From: a virus
Strand: one strand, 5' to 3'
DNA: 63,912 nucleotides
IMG/VR virus record: IMGVR_UViG_3300010938_000037
Location: 1 to 63,912 of that record
Under the pieces are notes generated by a model. The model was given only the letters and a program-made list of their open reading frames with translations, searched no databases and was not told the DNA's origin. The translations under genes and the position numbers were made by a program. Positions 58,075 to 63,912 of the stretch are shown here, one piece after another; within the stretch, counting starts at the first letter, position 1; each line of letters starts with the position of its first letter.

Positions 58075-58273
58075 GGCAATGCAACTGTTATTTGGATCGC
58101 CACAAAAGGAGGCCAGGGACAAGATTGATGCCGCCACCTCTGGCCTGCTGGATACTTTGCAAAAAATAGAGGGGAACAAAAACAGAAAAAAAACAGAACA
58201 AAAACGTGCTATACTTAATGGGCACAAAGCCGATGGGCTTGCCGTGGTGAGTGGCATAAAAGTTGGGGGATAA
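58067..58273 (+). CDS. Small charged protein of the lysis region (68 aa)
   Basis: IKAMQLLFGSPQKEARDKID, then a Lys/Asn/Arg-rich stretch and a C-terminal AILNGHKADGLAVVSGIKVG. Overlaps the upstream gene by eight bases. No transmembrane helix. Function unknown. Confidence 0.55.
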   Translation: MIKAMQLLFGSPQKEARDKIDAATSGLLDTLQKIEGNKNRKKTEQKRAILNGHKADGLAVVSGIKVGG

Positions 58274-58279
58274 TTTACA

Positions 58280-59653
58280 ATGGCTTGGAGGGGGGGCTTC
58301 TCTGGCGTTGGATTTGACCGGGCTGAGTTCAGAAAGTGGCTGAGGACCCAAGAAAAACCGCCCTATCACCGCATCGTTAACCACATGACCGATGCGCCAT
58401 ATACACGCGCGCCAGTTCCATGTTCGCAGCGAATCCGCAATCTGGGTAACTACTATCAGAATGACCTTAAGTGGTCTGGCGGCCCAGATTTCTTTGTGCT
58501 TGGCGATGGAAAGGTCTATCTAGGCAGCCCAATGGGATATTCTATTGGCTGCAAGGGCTGGAACGGCAATTCTTTCCATGTCGAGTGCGAGGGGCGCTAT
58601 AACGGCAAAACCCACGATTTCAAGTCTGGCCGTGGCCTAGAAAACTGGAAAACCATAGCCTGGGTTGAGGCTGAGCTTATCGACTGGATGGGCTGGAAGG
58701 CCGATGGAGAACGTATTAAACTCCACAAAGAGGGAAATACAGGGCATAATTGCCCTGGGGTGGTGCCAAAAGACTGGATCATCAGCCTCATCAAAGAGGC
58801 TCTTGGCGTCACTACCACCGAGACGGGGGGGGTTCACATTCCCAAACAAACCTTTGATGTAAGAACAATCCAGGAACGTCTGCTCGTCCATGGTTATAAA
58901 CTCCCTAAGTGGGGCGCTGATGGCATCATGGGCAAGGAGACCAAAGCTGCCATCATGGAAATGCAGAAGGCGCTTAATATAGCTCCTTCTGGCCTGGTTG
59001 GCCCATGGCTTTGGGGGCAGCTTCTAAAAGACCCGCCCGCTAAGGCCGTCCCTAAACAGCCAGACCCCGGCCCAGACATGGAGCCAACTCCGGTAATCAA
59101 ACCTGAACCATACCAGCCAATTGTGGCTCCTGGGCAACCAGAGCCAAATCCGGCGAAGGCTATGCGTCTCTTGCAAACCGTGGCTGGATGGCCAAAGCAC
59201 TGGGCGGCCGGGGCTGTAGCGCAGGCGCAGAGGGAATCTTACCCTGATTTGCGCCCGTGGGCCAAGGGAGACTGGCTTCTCGATGGCAAGCCTGTCCCCA
59301 GAGGGACCCCAGAAGCAGAGCCAACCGCTTTTGGCATCTGGCAGCTTCGTAACGACCGCTGGGATAACTACCTTTCTTGGGTAGAATTAAGGGGAAAACC
59401 ATGGGACGATTTTGAATCCCAAGTTCTTTGGTGCCCGCATGAATTGAAAACTAGTGAAAAGCTAGCCTGGAAGTGGCTGCAAAAGGCTGCGACTGTAGAG
59501 CAGGCTTGCGCAGCTATGGTGTGGTATGAACGTCCGAAGGGGTATATCTCCTCCAAGGCCAAAGCCGCACTAACCTGGGAGGAAGTTTTCGCGGTCTCAG
59601 AAAAATGCGATGGTTGGGAGGTGCGGCTGAAGTTCGCCAAGGCACTCGTTTAG
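58280..59653 (+). CDS. Three-domain lysin: amidase, peptidoglycan-binding, lysozyme-like
   Basis: 457 aa. Residues 25-175 match N-acetylmuramoyl-L-alanine amidase (Amidase_2-type): HRIVNHMTDAPY (first His), SFHVECEGRYNG, and NTGHNCPG (His and Cys). Residues 190-250 match a PG_binding_1 domain (RTIQERLLVHGYKLPKWGAD, GIMGKETKAAIMEMQ). After a Pro-rich linker, residues 290-457 look like a tail-lysozyme domain (AAGAVAQAQRESYPDL, AFGIWQLRNDRWDNY with catalytic Glu in R-E-S). Two catalytic activities in one phage protein are unusual. Confidence 0.85.
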   Translation: MAWRGGFSGVGFDRAEFRKWLRTQEKPPYHRIVNHMTDAPYTRAPVPCSQRIRNLGNYYQNDLKWSGGPDFFVLGDGKVYLGSPMGYSIGCKGWNGNSFHVECEGRYNGKTHDFKSGRGLENWKTIAWVEAELIDWMGWKADGERIKLHKEGNTGHNCPGVVPKDWIISLIKEALGVTTTETGGVHIPKQTFDVRTIQERLLVHGYKLPKWGADGIMGKETKAAIMEMQKALNIAPSGLVGPWLWGQLLKDPPAKAVPKQPDPGPDMEPTPVIKPEPYQPIVAPGQPEPNPAKAMRLLQTVAGWPKHWAAGAVAQAQRESYPDLRPWAKGDWLLDGKPVPRGTPEAEPTAFGIWQLRNDRWDNYLSWVELRGKPWDDFESQVLWCPHELKTSEKLAWKWLQKAATVEQACAAMVWYERPKGYISSKAKAALTWEEVFAVSEKCDGWEVRLKFAKALV

Positions 59654-59670
59654 GTAGGGGGGTATTTCCA

Positions 59671-59883
59671 ATGTGGGAATGGGGCCGCCTCGTCAGGCTG
59701 TGCCTCGCATTGAGACCGGCCTGTTCATTTTGCCTTCGCGTCAGGTTCTACGTAAAACAAGCAAAACAGCTATTGCGGGCGCATCGCTCGCCGCCGCTGT
59801 CCCATGACACCCCTCCAATGGATGGGCTGTCACTGGGCGAACTCTCTGCCCTAGCGAGCGAGGGCAGATATTTCAGTAAATAA
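59671..59883 (+). CDS. Hypothetical small protein after lysin (70 aa)
   Basis: GGGGGGTATTTCCA precedes ATG 59671. Cys/Arg-rich N-terminus (WGRLVRLCLALRPACSFCLR) could form a membrane-associated helix. C-terminus MDGLSLGELSALASEGRYFS. May be part of the lysis set; no family recognised. Confidence 0.45.
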   Translation: MWEWGRLVRLCLALRPACSFCLRVRFYVKQAKQLLRAHRSPPLSHDTPPMDGLSLGELSALASEGRYFSK

Positions 59884-59898
59884 AATGGGGGAACCAAA

Positions 59899-60057
59899 AT
59901 GATTGATCCAAAGTGGGATGGTGTTATCCGGCACGGCCTTAGCTTTGCTGGTGGCGTTCTTGTTGCCATGGGCGTCATGGATGAAGCTACCTGGATGAAG
60001 TTTACCGGCGCATTGACCACCATTGTCCCGTTCGTGTGGTCCTGGATGTCTAAGTAA
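59899..60057 (+). CDS. Holin-like two-helix protein (52 aa)
   Basis: ATG 59899 after GGGGGAACC. MIDPKWDGVIRHGLSFAGGV then LVAMGVMDEATWMKFTGALT and TIVPFVWSWMSK: two short hydrophobic segments with Gly-Gly-x-Leu, a D-E-A-T-W turn, and a V-W-S-W-x-S-K end. This matches the widespread small phage holin-like pattern (GG.L...G......W....GA......W). Shorter than 60 codons, so easily missed. Strongest holin candidate. Confidence 0.7.
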   Translation: MIDPKWDGVIRHGLSFAGGVLVAMGVMDEATWMKFTGALTTIVPFVWSWMSK

Positions 60058-60073
60058 GAAAATCGCCAGGGAA

Positions 60074-60298
60074 ATGGGCGAATTCCAGAACCCATATCTC
60101 GATCCTAGAGAAGAGGCCCCAGGGGAGCTTGCGCAAGAATATGCCTCGCTTCTTCTGATGGCCTCTTTTTTTCTTGGGATTGAGTTAACCGACCAAGAGA
60201 AAAAGGCGCTCCCGATTATAATTGGAGCGGTTATGCGAGAACGAAACAAGATCAGCCTTGATAAGCTCAAATGGCTCCTTGAGACATTCGGGAAATGA
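60074..60298 (+). CDS. Hypothetical protein (74 aa)
   Basis: ATG 60074. MGEFQNPYLDPREEAPGELA, then QEYASLLLMASFFLGIELTD and LDKLKWLLETFGK. Helical; no strong transmembrane segment. Position in the lysis block suggests an accessory role. Confidence 0.5.
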   Translation: MGEFQNPYLDPREEAPGELAQEYASLLLMASFFLGIELTDQEKKALPIIIGAVMRERNKISLDKLKWLLETFGK

Positions 60299-60328
60299 TG
60301 CATTGCAGCAAAGTTTTTGCCACAATTC

Positions 60329-60354
60329 TCGGTTACCCAGTAGCGGATAACCGA
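60329..60354. other. Inverted repeat upstream of the 60373 gene
   Basis: TCGGTTA (60329-60335) and TAACCGA (60348-60354), 7-bp arms with a 12-base spacer, in the 75-base gap before the next start. Could be a small operator or an RNA hairpin. Confidence 0.4.
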
Positions 60355-60372
60355 TAAAAGGGGGTTATATAA

Positions 60373-60813
60373 ATGGGCGTTCCCATGATCCCGGCCATCG
60401 TGCTGATTGTTTGTAAGACTATTGTTGCCGGTCCTCCGGACGCAAACGCCAAATTCACCGGCTATGAAAATCGGGACTGGGCATATGAGAACTCTATGAT
60501 GGTTTGCCGCCGGGAGGTGGTTGCGGTTTATGACCAAGCACTAGATGGTGGCGAGCGCCAACAAAAAGACGGGACCACAGTGGCTGTCCCACCAGCCGCC
60601 CCACCACCATTCAACCAGCAGAGGTGCATGGCTGCGGCTATACGGGTGGGTGTCGATTGGGATATAAGCCATCGCAGTTCCAATTACCGCGTGTGGCGCG
60701 TTGCTTGTCCAACCCCTATTGTGGACACCAGGACTGGCGCTGTAATCGGCTGGAAGCTGCCAGAGTGTGGCCACAGAGACACTATTGTATGCGACAAGGA
60801 TAGTGTGATATAA
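60373..60813 (+). CDS. Exported Cys-rich hypothetical protein (146 aa)
   Basis: AAAGGGGG precedes the ATG. N-terminal hydrophobic stretch VPMIPAIVLIVCKTIVAGPP looks like an export signal. Six Cys in the mature part, including CRREV, QQRCMA, WRVACPTP and PECGHRDTIVC, suggest disulphides in the periplasm. Located between holin and exonuclease genes. Confidence 0.6.
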   Translation: MGVPMIPAIVLIVCKTIVAGPPDANAKFTGYENRDWAYENSMMVCRREVVAVYDQALDGGERQQKDGTTVAVPPAAPPPFNQQRCMAAAIRVGVDWDISHRSSNYRVWRVACPTPIVDTRTGAVIGWKLPECGHRDTIVCDKDSVI

Positions 60814-60847
60814 TTTGGACCACTACTATCCTATCTATGGGGGGATC

Positions 60848-61564
60848 ATGGCCGGAACAAAACATGAACCTAGAATCTTGTTTTTTGATATCGAGAGCAC
60901 AAATCTCAACGCTACCTTCGGCACCATCCTCTGCATAGGCTACTCCTGGCTAGGCCAGGACAAAGTTTACGTCCCAACCATTCTCGATGATTCAAACAAA
61001 AACCTACTATCAGACAGAGCATTAGTAGAAAAATTTTCTAGGGTTTACAACCAGGCTGATTATGCGGTTGGGCACTACGCCAAGCGATTTGATGTGCCCA
61101 TGATTCAATCTAAACTCCTCAAATATGGCTTGCCCCCGCTTGCTCCAATTCCTCTTATAGACACCTGGAGAATAGCAAGAGACAATTTTAAGCTTCATTC
61201 TAACCGCTTGGCCACCCTAGAGGAGTTCTTGGGGGTAGAACACTCAAAGACGCCGATTACTTTCGATGATTGGCTACAAGCTGCACATGGCAATAAAAAA
61301 GCCCTTAGGCAGGTAGTTAATCACTGTAGACTAGATATACTTGTCCTTAAGGAAGTATTTGAGAAGATAAGACCATGGATAAGCAATGAGCCAGCTAGAG
61401 GTTTGTTTGTTAGTTCTGGTGGCTGCATTTCTTGTGGCTCGCATCATCTTCAAGCTCGTGGATTTCAGGTTGCCAGAACAAGACGATACCAGCGATACCA
61501 GTGCCAGTCTTGCGGCAAATGGCAGAGAGATTCAGCATCCGAAAGGAGGTCGGAGCTAGTATGA
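60848..61564 (+). CDS. RNase H-like 3'-5' exonuclease with C-terminal zinc ribbon
   Basis: 238 aa from ATG 60848 (GGGGGG upstream). ILFFDIESTNLNATFG (Exo I: D-x-E), AVGHYAKRFDVPMIQSKLLK (Exo II), NHCRLDILVLKEVFEK (Exo III: R-x-D). DnaQ/YprB-like DEDD fold. C-terminus CISCGS and YQCQSCGKWQRD form a zinc ribbon, probably for nucleic acid binding. Separate from the replication block. Confidence 0.85.
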   Translation: MAGTKHEPRILFFDIESTNLNATFGTILCIGYSWLGQDKVYVPTILDDSNKNLLSDRALVEKFSRVYNQADYAVGHYAKRFDVPMIQSKLLKYGLPPLAPIPLIDTWRIARDNFKLHSNRLATLEEFLGVEHSKTPITFDDWLQAAHGNKKALRQVVNHCRLDILVLKEVFEKIRPWISNEPARGLFVSSGGCISCGSHHLQARGFQVARTRRYQRYQCQSCGKWQRDSASERRSELV

Positions 61565-61851
61565 CGGATATGATAGATCACCCTCCTCACTATACGGCTG
61601 GCAAAATCGAGACCATTGAAATCATTGAACAAATAGTGAACACCTACGACAACCCAGCGGTAGGATACAGTGTGGGTCAGGTAATAAAATACCTCTCAAG
61701 AGCACCACTTAAGGACAACCAGCTTCAAGACCTAAAGAAAGCAGCATGGTATCTCAGCCGCGCCATTGGTCATTTATCGAAGCCGTCACCGGGACAGCAA
61801 TCGGGTATGCCATCGCCATTCTCACACAGCTACTCACCTTCCCAATCCTAG
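61561..61851 (+). CDS. DUF3310 (SaV-like) protein
   Basis: 96 aa, ATGA overlap with the exonuclease. MIDHPPHYTAGKIETIEIIE and VGQVIKYLSRAPLKDNQLQD, LKKAAWYLSRAI: the family's P-x-H-Y...E-x-I-E...Y-x-x-R...D-L-x-K-A-x-W-Y-L. The C-terminal 30 residues run over the next gene and look non-conserved. Described in some phages as a nucleotide-kinase-like or nucleoid-associated small protein; function unclear. Confidence 0.8.
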   Translation: MTDMIDHPPHYTAGKIETIEIIEQIVNTYDNPAVGYSVGQVIKYLSRAPLKDNQLQDLKKAAWYLSRAIGHLSKPSPGQQSGMPSPFSHSYSPSQS

Positions 61852-62009
61852 GACTAAAAGTTACCTTTAGTCAAAATCTTGTGCTTGGTCTTATTTTTAC
61901 AGGGGTTTCCATTGTCAGAGGATATTACGTCAGAAGACTTTTCAACTACATCCACAAGCGACAGGCCAAAAAGATTTTGCCAGCCATCCATGATGGTGGC
62001 GGCGGTTAG
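61746..62009 (+). CDS. DUF7220-like membrane protein (87 aa)
   Basis: RHWSFIEAVTGTAIGYAIAI (helix 1), then LTFPILGLKVTFSQNLVLGL and IFTGVSIVRGYYVRRLFNYI (helix 2 ending in R-x-Y-x-x-R-R-x-F-N). Matches the conserved two-helix phage family with the S-I-x-R-x-Y-x-x-R-R-x-F-N ending. Overlaps the DUF3310 gene. Confidence 0.75.
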   Translation: MVSQPRHWSFIEAVTGTAIGYAIAILTQLLTFPILGLKVTFSQNLVLGLIFTGVSIVRGYYVRRLFNYIHKRQAKKILPAIHDGGGG

Positions 62010-62118
62010 CCGCTGTCCGTTTTGTGGATTTATGGACTACAAAGAGGTCCAAGAGCATGGACATTACCGAACCGAGTGCTGCAAGCAGATAACGGTTGGA
62101 TGTTGTGGGGAAAATTAA
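61990..62118 (+). CDS. Small zinc-finger protein (42 aa)
   Basis: ATG 61990 or 61993. RCPFCGFMDYKEVQ, HYRTECCKQITVGCC: two Cys pairs and a His in the pattern of small phage zinc-finger (Lar-like) proteins. Overlaps genes on both sides. Confidence 0.55.
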   Translation: MMVAAVSRCPFCGFMDYKEVQEHGHYRTECCKQITVGCCGEN

Positions 62119-62326
62119 AAGGCGCTATTCCATGGTGGAGGATGGCGAGTGGTTTGCGCCAAACATGCGCGACTTTCGCCTCAAGTGCTGTGACTGCGGC
62201 CTAGTGCATGACCTCCAAATGCGAACCAGCAATGGAGAGGTAGAAATACGCATTGCCCGTAATGAACGGGCAACTGCCGCAGCGCGCCGTGCCCATAAGA
62301 AAGCCGTGGTGATTGTCGATGAATGA
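62105..62326 (+). CDS. Conserved small zinc-binding protein (73 aa)
   Basis: GTG 62105 gives KIKRRYSMVEDGEWFAPNMR, DFRLKCCDCGLVHDLQMRTS, RIARNERATAAARRAHKKAV. This is a well-known short phage pattern (RY....EGEW..P..R.F...CCDCGLVH). One Cys pair plus His, likely metal-binding. The longer form from TTG 62096 is less likely. Confidence 0.65.
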   Translation: MGKIKRRYSMVEDGEWFAPNMRDFRLKCCDCGLVHDLQMRTSNGEVEIRIARNERATAAARRAHKKAVVIVDE

Positions 62327-62438
62327 TCCCCATGTGTTCTTTATCCCGCACGAACCCGGCCCCGGCAGGATTGAGATTGCCCCATACTGGGGGCATGGTG
62401 CCGATCAGATTTCCCTCCGCGTCGAGCTTTACCCATGA
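62319..62438 (+). CDS. Small hypothetical protein (39 aa)
   Basis: ATG 62319 overlaps the previous stop. MNDPHVFFIPHEPGPGRIEI, APYWGHGADQISLRVELYP. Short; retained because of the tight overlap and sensible composition. Confidence 0.4.
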   Translation: MNDPHVFFIPHEPGPGRIEIAPYWGHGADQISLRVELYP

Positions 62439-62475
62439 ACAGAAGGGGCGAAAAGCAGCGGTAACGTCATTCTGG

Positions 62476-62509
62476 TTGCTTGGCGTCAAGCAAAAAGTTT
62501 TTCATTTTT
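62476..62509 (+). terminator. Terminator-like hairpin between converging units
   Basis: TTGCTTG (62476-62482), loop GCGT, CAAGCAA (62487-62493), then GTTTTTCATTTTT after AAA. It ends the plus-strand late operon; on the minus strand no T run follows. Directly next to the stop of the minus-strand gene 62502. Confidence 0.6.
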
Positions 62510-62798
62510 GACTATAGCGCTTCCGGATGCGGGCGCGGTAATCGGACTCAAACCCCTTCTTGAAGTCGCGCACGTACTCATCAATACTACGTTGCGCATC
62601 TGATTTTTCAGCGGGTTCCTTCGGCCGATCACGGTTTGCGATGAGTTTTTCTTGAAGCAAGATTACTTGTTCTCGCAACCTCTCGATTTCGTCGGCAGCA
62701 TCGCCAAAGATGCTGGCGAACAGCGGATTACCGCTACGGATTGCTTCCTCGTGCATCCGGCGCAACCGCTCTACAATGTCCTTTTTAGGCGGGGTCAT
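62502..62798 (-). CDS. Conserved helical phage protein (98 aa)
   Basis: ATG 62798 with AAGGAATCC upstream; the frame is open to 62888 but the longer start lacks a ribosome site. MTPPKKDIVERLRRMHEEAI, SIFGDAADEIERLREQVILL: the D-I-V-x-R-L-R...A-A-D-E-I-E-x-L-R pattern common to small phage hypotheticals. C-terminus is basic. Function unknown. Confidence 0.65.
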   Translation of the reverse strand: MTPPKKDIVERLRRMHEEAIRSGNPLFASIFGDAADEIERLREQVILLQEKLIANRDRPKEPAEKSDAQRSIDEYVRDFKKGFESDYRARIRKRYSQK

Positions 62799-62900
62799 TT
62801 GGATTCCTTTCAAAACCAGAAAACTCTTGTGTAGTGTAAGGGGGGGGCGGAGGGAGTGTAACCGTGGGTCACTCTTTGGCCTTGTCATCCTTTATTCCTT

Positions 62901-63167
62901 TCAGAGGGGTGTGGGGGGCGTTGGGGGCCTGCGGGGAGGTAATTCTTCAGGGCGCGAGTCTGCCCGTGAGGGCGACGAGCGGGAGCACGAGGGGAAAACT
63001 CGCCGCACCACCAATCCCACTTGACGAGAGGAAAAGCGCTCATCGAAGGGGCTATGAGGGAGGCGGTGGCACCAGTAGATAGGATAGACCGCTTTTTGTT
63101 CTCCCTCCGCCTTCGGCTCTTCCTTCACGGAGAATTTGCAAGTGGCGCAAGATGGTTTAGGTTTCAT
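62901..63167 (-). CDS. Small Cys-containing protein, possibly split off by a duplication
   Basis: 88 aa. MKPKPSCATCKFSVKEEPKA, then VYPIYWCHRLPHSP: a C-x-x-C...C-x-R pattern as in small phage metal-binding proteins. The last 40 residues are Arg/Pro/Ser-rich and may not be conserved. Removing one copy of the 20-base duplication at 63238-63277 would fuse it in frame to the upstream gene. Confidence 0.5.
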   Translation of the reverse strand: MKPKPSCATCKFSVKEEPKAEGEQKAVYPIYWCHRLPHSPFDERFSSRQVGLVVRRVFPSCSRSSPSRADSRPEELPPRRPPTPPTPL

Positions 63168-63237
63168 AGGAAGGATATCTCCGAGTGGGAGTGTAGACTG
63201 CTCCTCTTTGGGAGTCGCTGTTGCGAAGATCGGAGCA

Positions 63238-63277
63238 ATTTCTGCTAGAAGGGAGCGATTTCTGCTAGAAGGGAGCG
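63238..63277. repeat. Perfect 20-base tandem duplication
   Basis: ATTTCTGCTAGAAGGGAGCG at 63238-63257 and again at 63258-63277. It contains the stop codon of the minus-strand gene 63245-63691; 20 is not a multiple of three, so it shifts the frame. Confidence 0.9.
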
Positions 63278-63691
63278 AGCACGATGGACCGGCATCATAT
63301 CGCGCTCGTATCGTTTGCGCTCAGCGGGATGGACTTCGCCGTTCGGCTCGTAACTGTAACGGCAGTTCAGTTCGGCCTCCAAATCGTCGGCTAATTCTTG
63401 CATTACTTTCGCCATCTTCTCTACCTGAACGCGGAGGGCGGTGAGTTCGGCAATTGCCGAACAAGCACCGGGGGTGGGGCAGCCGTACGGCTCAAATATC
63501 TCGGCTACAGTAGCCGATTCCTTGCGCCTTTCCGGCGTCATCTCAATCATCGCTTTGCTCCTTTGCGCTCGTTCGGCGAACAGTTTTTCGAGCGATACCT
63601 TCGATTCCGACATCAAGAACTCGCCCTCTTCGCTGCCTCCGATGAGCCGAACACCCAAGTCGCCGCCGTCAATGAAAATCTCGATCCTCAT
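63245..63691 (-). CDS. Hypothetical protein truncated by a duplication (148 aa)
   Basis: ATG 63691 with AGGAG upstream; an internal Met at 63613 (MSESKVSLEKLFAERAQRSK) could also serve. Helical: ACSAIAELTALRVQVEKMAK, VMQELADDLEAELNCRYSYE, and HPAERKRYERDMMPVHRARS. Ends LLAEIAPF at a stop made inside the 20-base duplication. Without it the frame continues into the 62901-63167 gene. Function unknown. Confidence 0.6.
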   Translation of the reverse strand: MRIEIFIDGGDLGVRLIGGSEEGEFLMSESKVSLEKLFAERAQRSKAMIEMTPERRKESATVAEIFEPYGCPTPGACSAIAELTALRVQVEKMAKVMQELADDLEAELNCRYSYEPNGEVHPAERKRYERDMMPVHRARSLLAEIAPF

Positions 63692-63703
63692 CCGGAAGGC
63701 TCC

Positions 63704-63912
63704 TCAAATAGGTGAGTTCGACGGGGCGGGCTTCTCCATGGGAACATTAGGCTTTTCCGGCAGTGGCCAGAATTTGGGCTTCTCTTCGCTGAGCCAGTAA
63801 ACGAGGCGGTCGAATTGCCATTGCTTTTCCGCCCTAGCGGCAGCCCTAGCGTCGGCCATAGCGTCGGCCATAGCGGCGGCACTAGCGGCGGCCCTAGCGG
63901 CGGCACTAGCGG
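63704..63912 (-). CDS. Ala-rich tetrapeptide-repeat protein, C-terminal part
   Basis: Enters from the window edge with two bases of a codon, then 69 codons to a TGA. Repeat part: ASAAARAAASAAAMADAMAD. Then the unique end AEKQWQFDRLVYWLSEEKPK, FWPLPEKPNVPMEKP. Continuation of the gene at 1-435 if the molecule is circular; one base (or 1+3n) is missing at the join to keep the frame. Confidence 0.75.
   Translation of the reverse strand, partial: ASAAARAAASAAAMADAMADARAAARAEKQWQFDRLVYWLSEEKPKFWPLPEKPNVPMEKPAPSNSPI
63831..63912. repeat. GC-rich short tandem repeat at window end
   Basis: Same AGCGGCGGC/CCTAGCGGC/GTCGGCCAT units as at 1-105. Confidence 0.9.

Noticed and set aside
1-63912. Integrase or lysogeny module
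   Set aside because: No tyrosine or serine recombinase motif, no attachment-site-like repeat and no clear CI-type repressor were seen; the HTH gene at 8342 alone does not support lysogeny.

Overview
The window looks like an almost complete tailed-phage genome of about 64 kb, of podovirus type. It has an N4-gp56-type major capsid protein, a large portal, a tail-tube/nozzle-like pair, a run of ejection-type internal virion proteins, a lysis block and a tRNA cluster. I see no integrase, tape measure, DNA polymerase or RNA polymerase. Both ends fall in the same GC-rich tetrapeptide-repeat gene on the minus strand (start 435 to 1, resuming 63912 to 63704). The molecule is therefore probably circular or circularly permuted, cut inside a repeat with 1+3n bases missing. 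Host evidence is indirect. GANTC sites are packed into the putative replication origin and recur in ribosome-binding sites, and there is a GcrA-like HTH protein. Together these hint at an alphaproteobacterial host (inference).

Layout. Minus-strand early genes at 1-4014: repeat protein, HNH nuclease, NinB-like protein, winged helix and PD-(D/E)XK nuclease. Plus-strand replication/regulation block at 4119-8089: a DnaA domain IV-only protein, RusA, an adenine methyltransferase, an initiator-like protein with an internal iteron/AT-rich array, a NusG paralogue and small proteins. Minus-strand block at 8058-15121: small regulators and hypotheticals, then a distinct cassette (11335-15121) with a MoxR-type AAA+ ATPase and a vWA protein. 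The genes of that cassette are separated by repeated hairpin modules and share the ribosome-binding site AAAGGAGTC. Terminase small-subunit candidate at 15595, flanked by helically phased GAAC/GTTC arrays. A mixed accessory zone at 16480-21347 has a phosphoesterase, a C5-cytosine methyltransferase, a prim-pol and structured leaders.

The late plus-strand region runs from about 20949 to 62438. It holds small virion-type proteins, a collar-domain tail protein and its partner (both with apparent signal peptides), a beta-repeat protein, a transglycosylase and a LysM protein. Next comes an 11-kb sugar island (28678-40207): at least five clear or probable glycosyltransferases including a tandem paralogous family, two methyltransferases, a flavoprotein, and a dehydrogenase/acyltransferase/aminotransferase trio resembling WbpB/WbpD/WbpE. 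Then follow a GcrA-like protein, the large terminase, five CCA-encoding tRNAs, a minus-strand AAA/phosphoesterase insert, portal, scaffold, capsid, tail and ejection proteins, a holin candidate and a three-domain lysin, and finally an exonuclease with small zinc-binding proteins. A terminator-like hairpin near 62480 separates this from the minus-strand genes that run round into the window start.

The phage seems to initiate replication itself (origin array, DnaA-like and initiator-like proteins, prim-pol, resolvase) and borrow the host polymerase. It carries its own transcription-elongation factor and many inter-gene hairpins, and invests heavily in surface or virion sugar chemistry.
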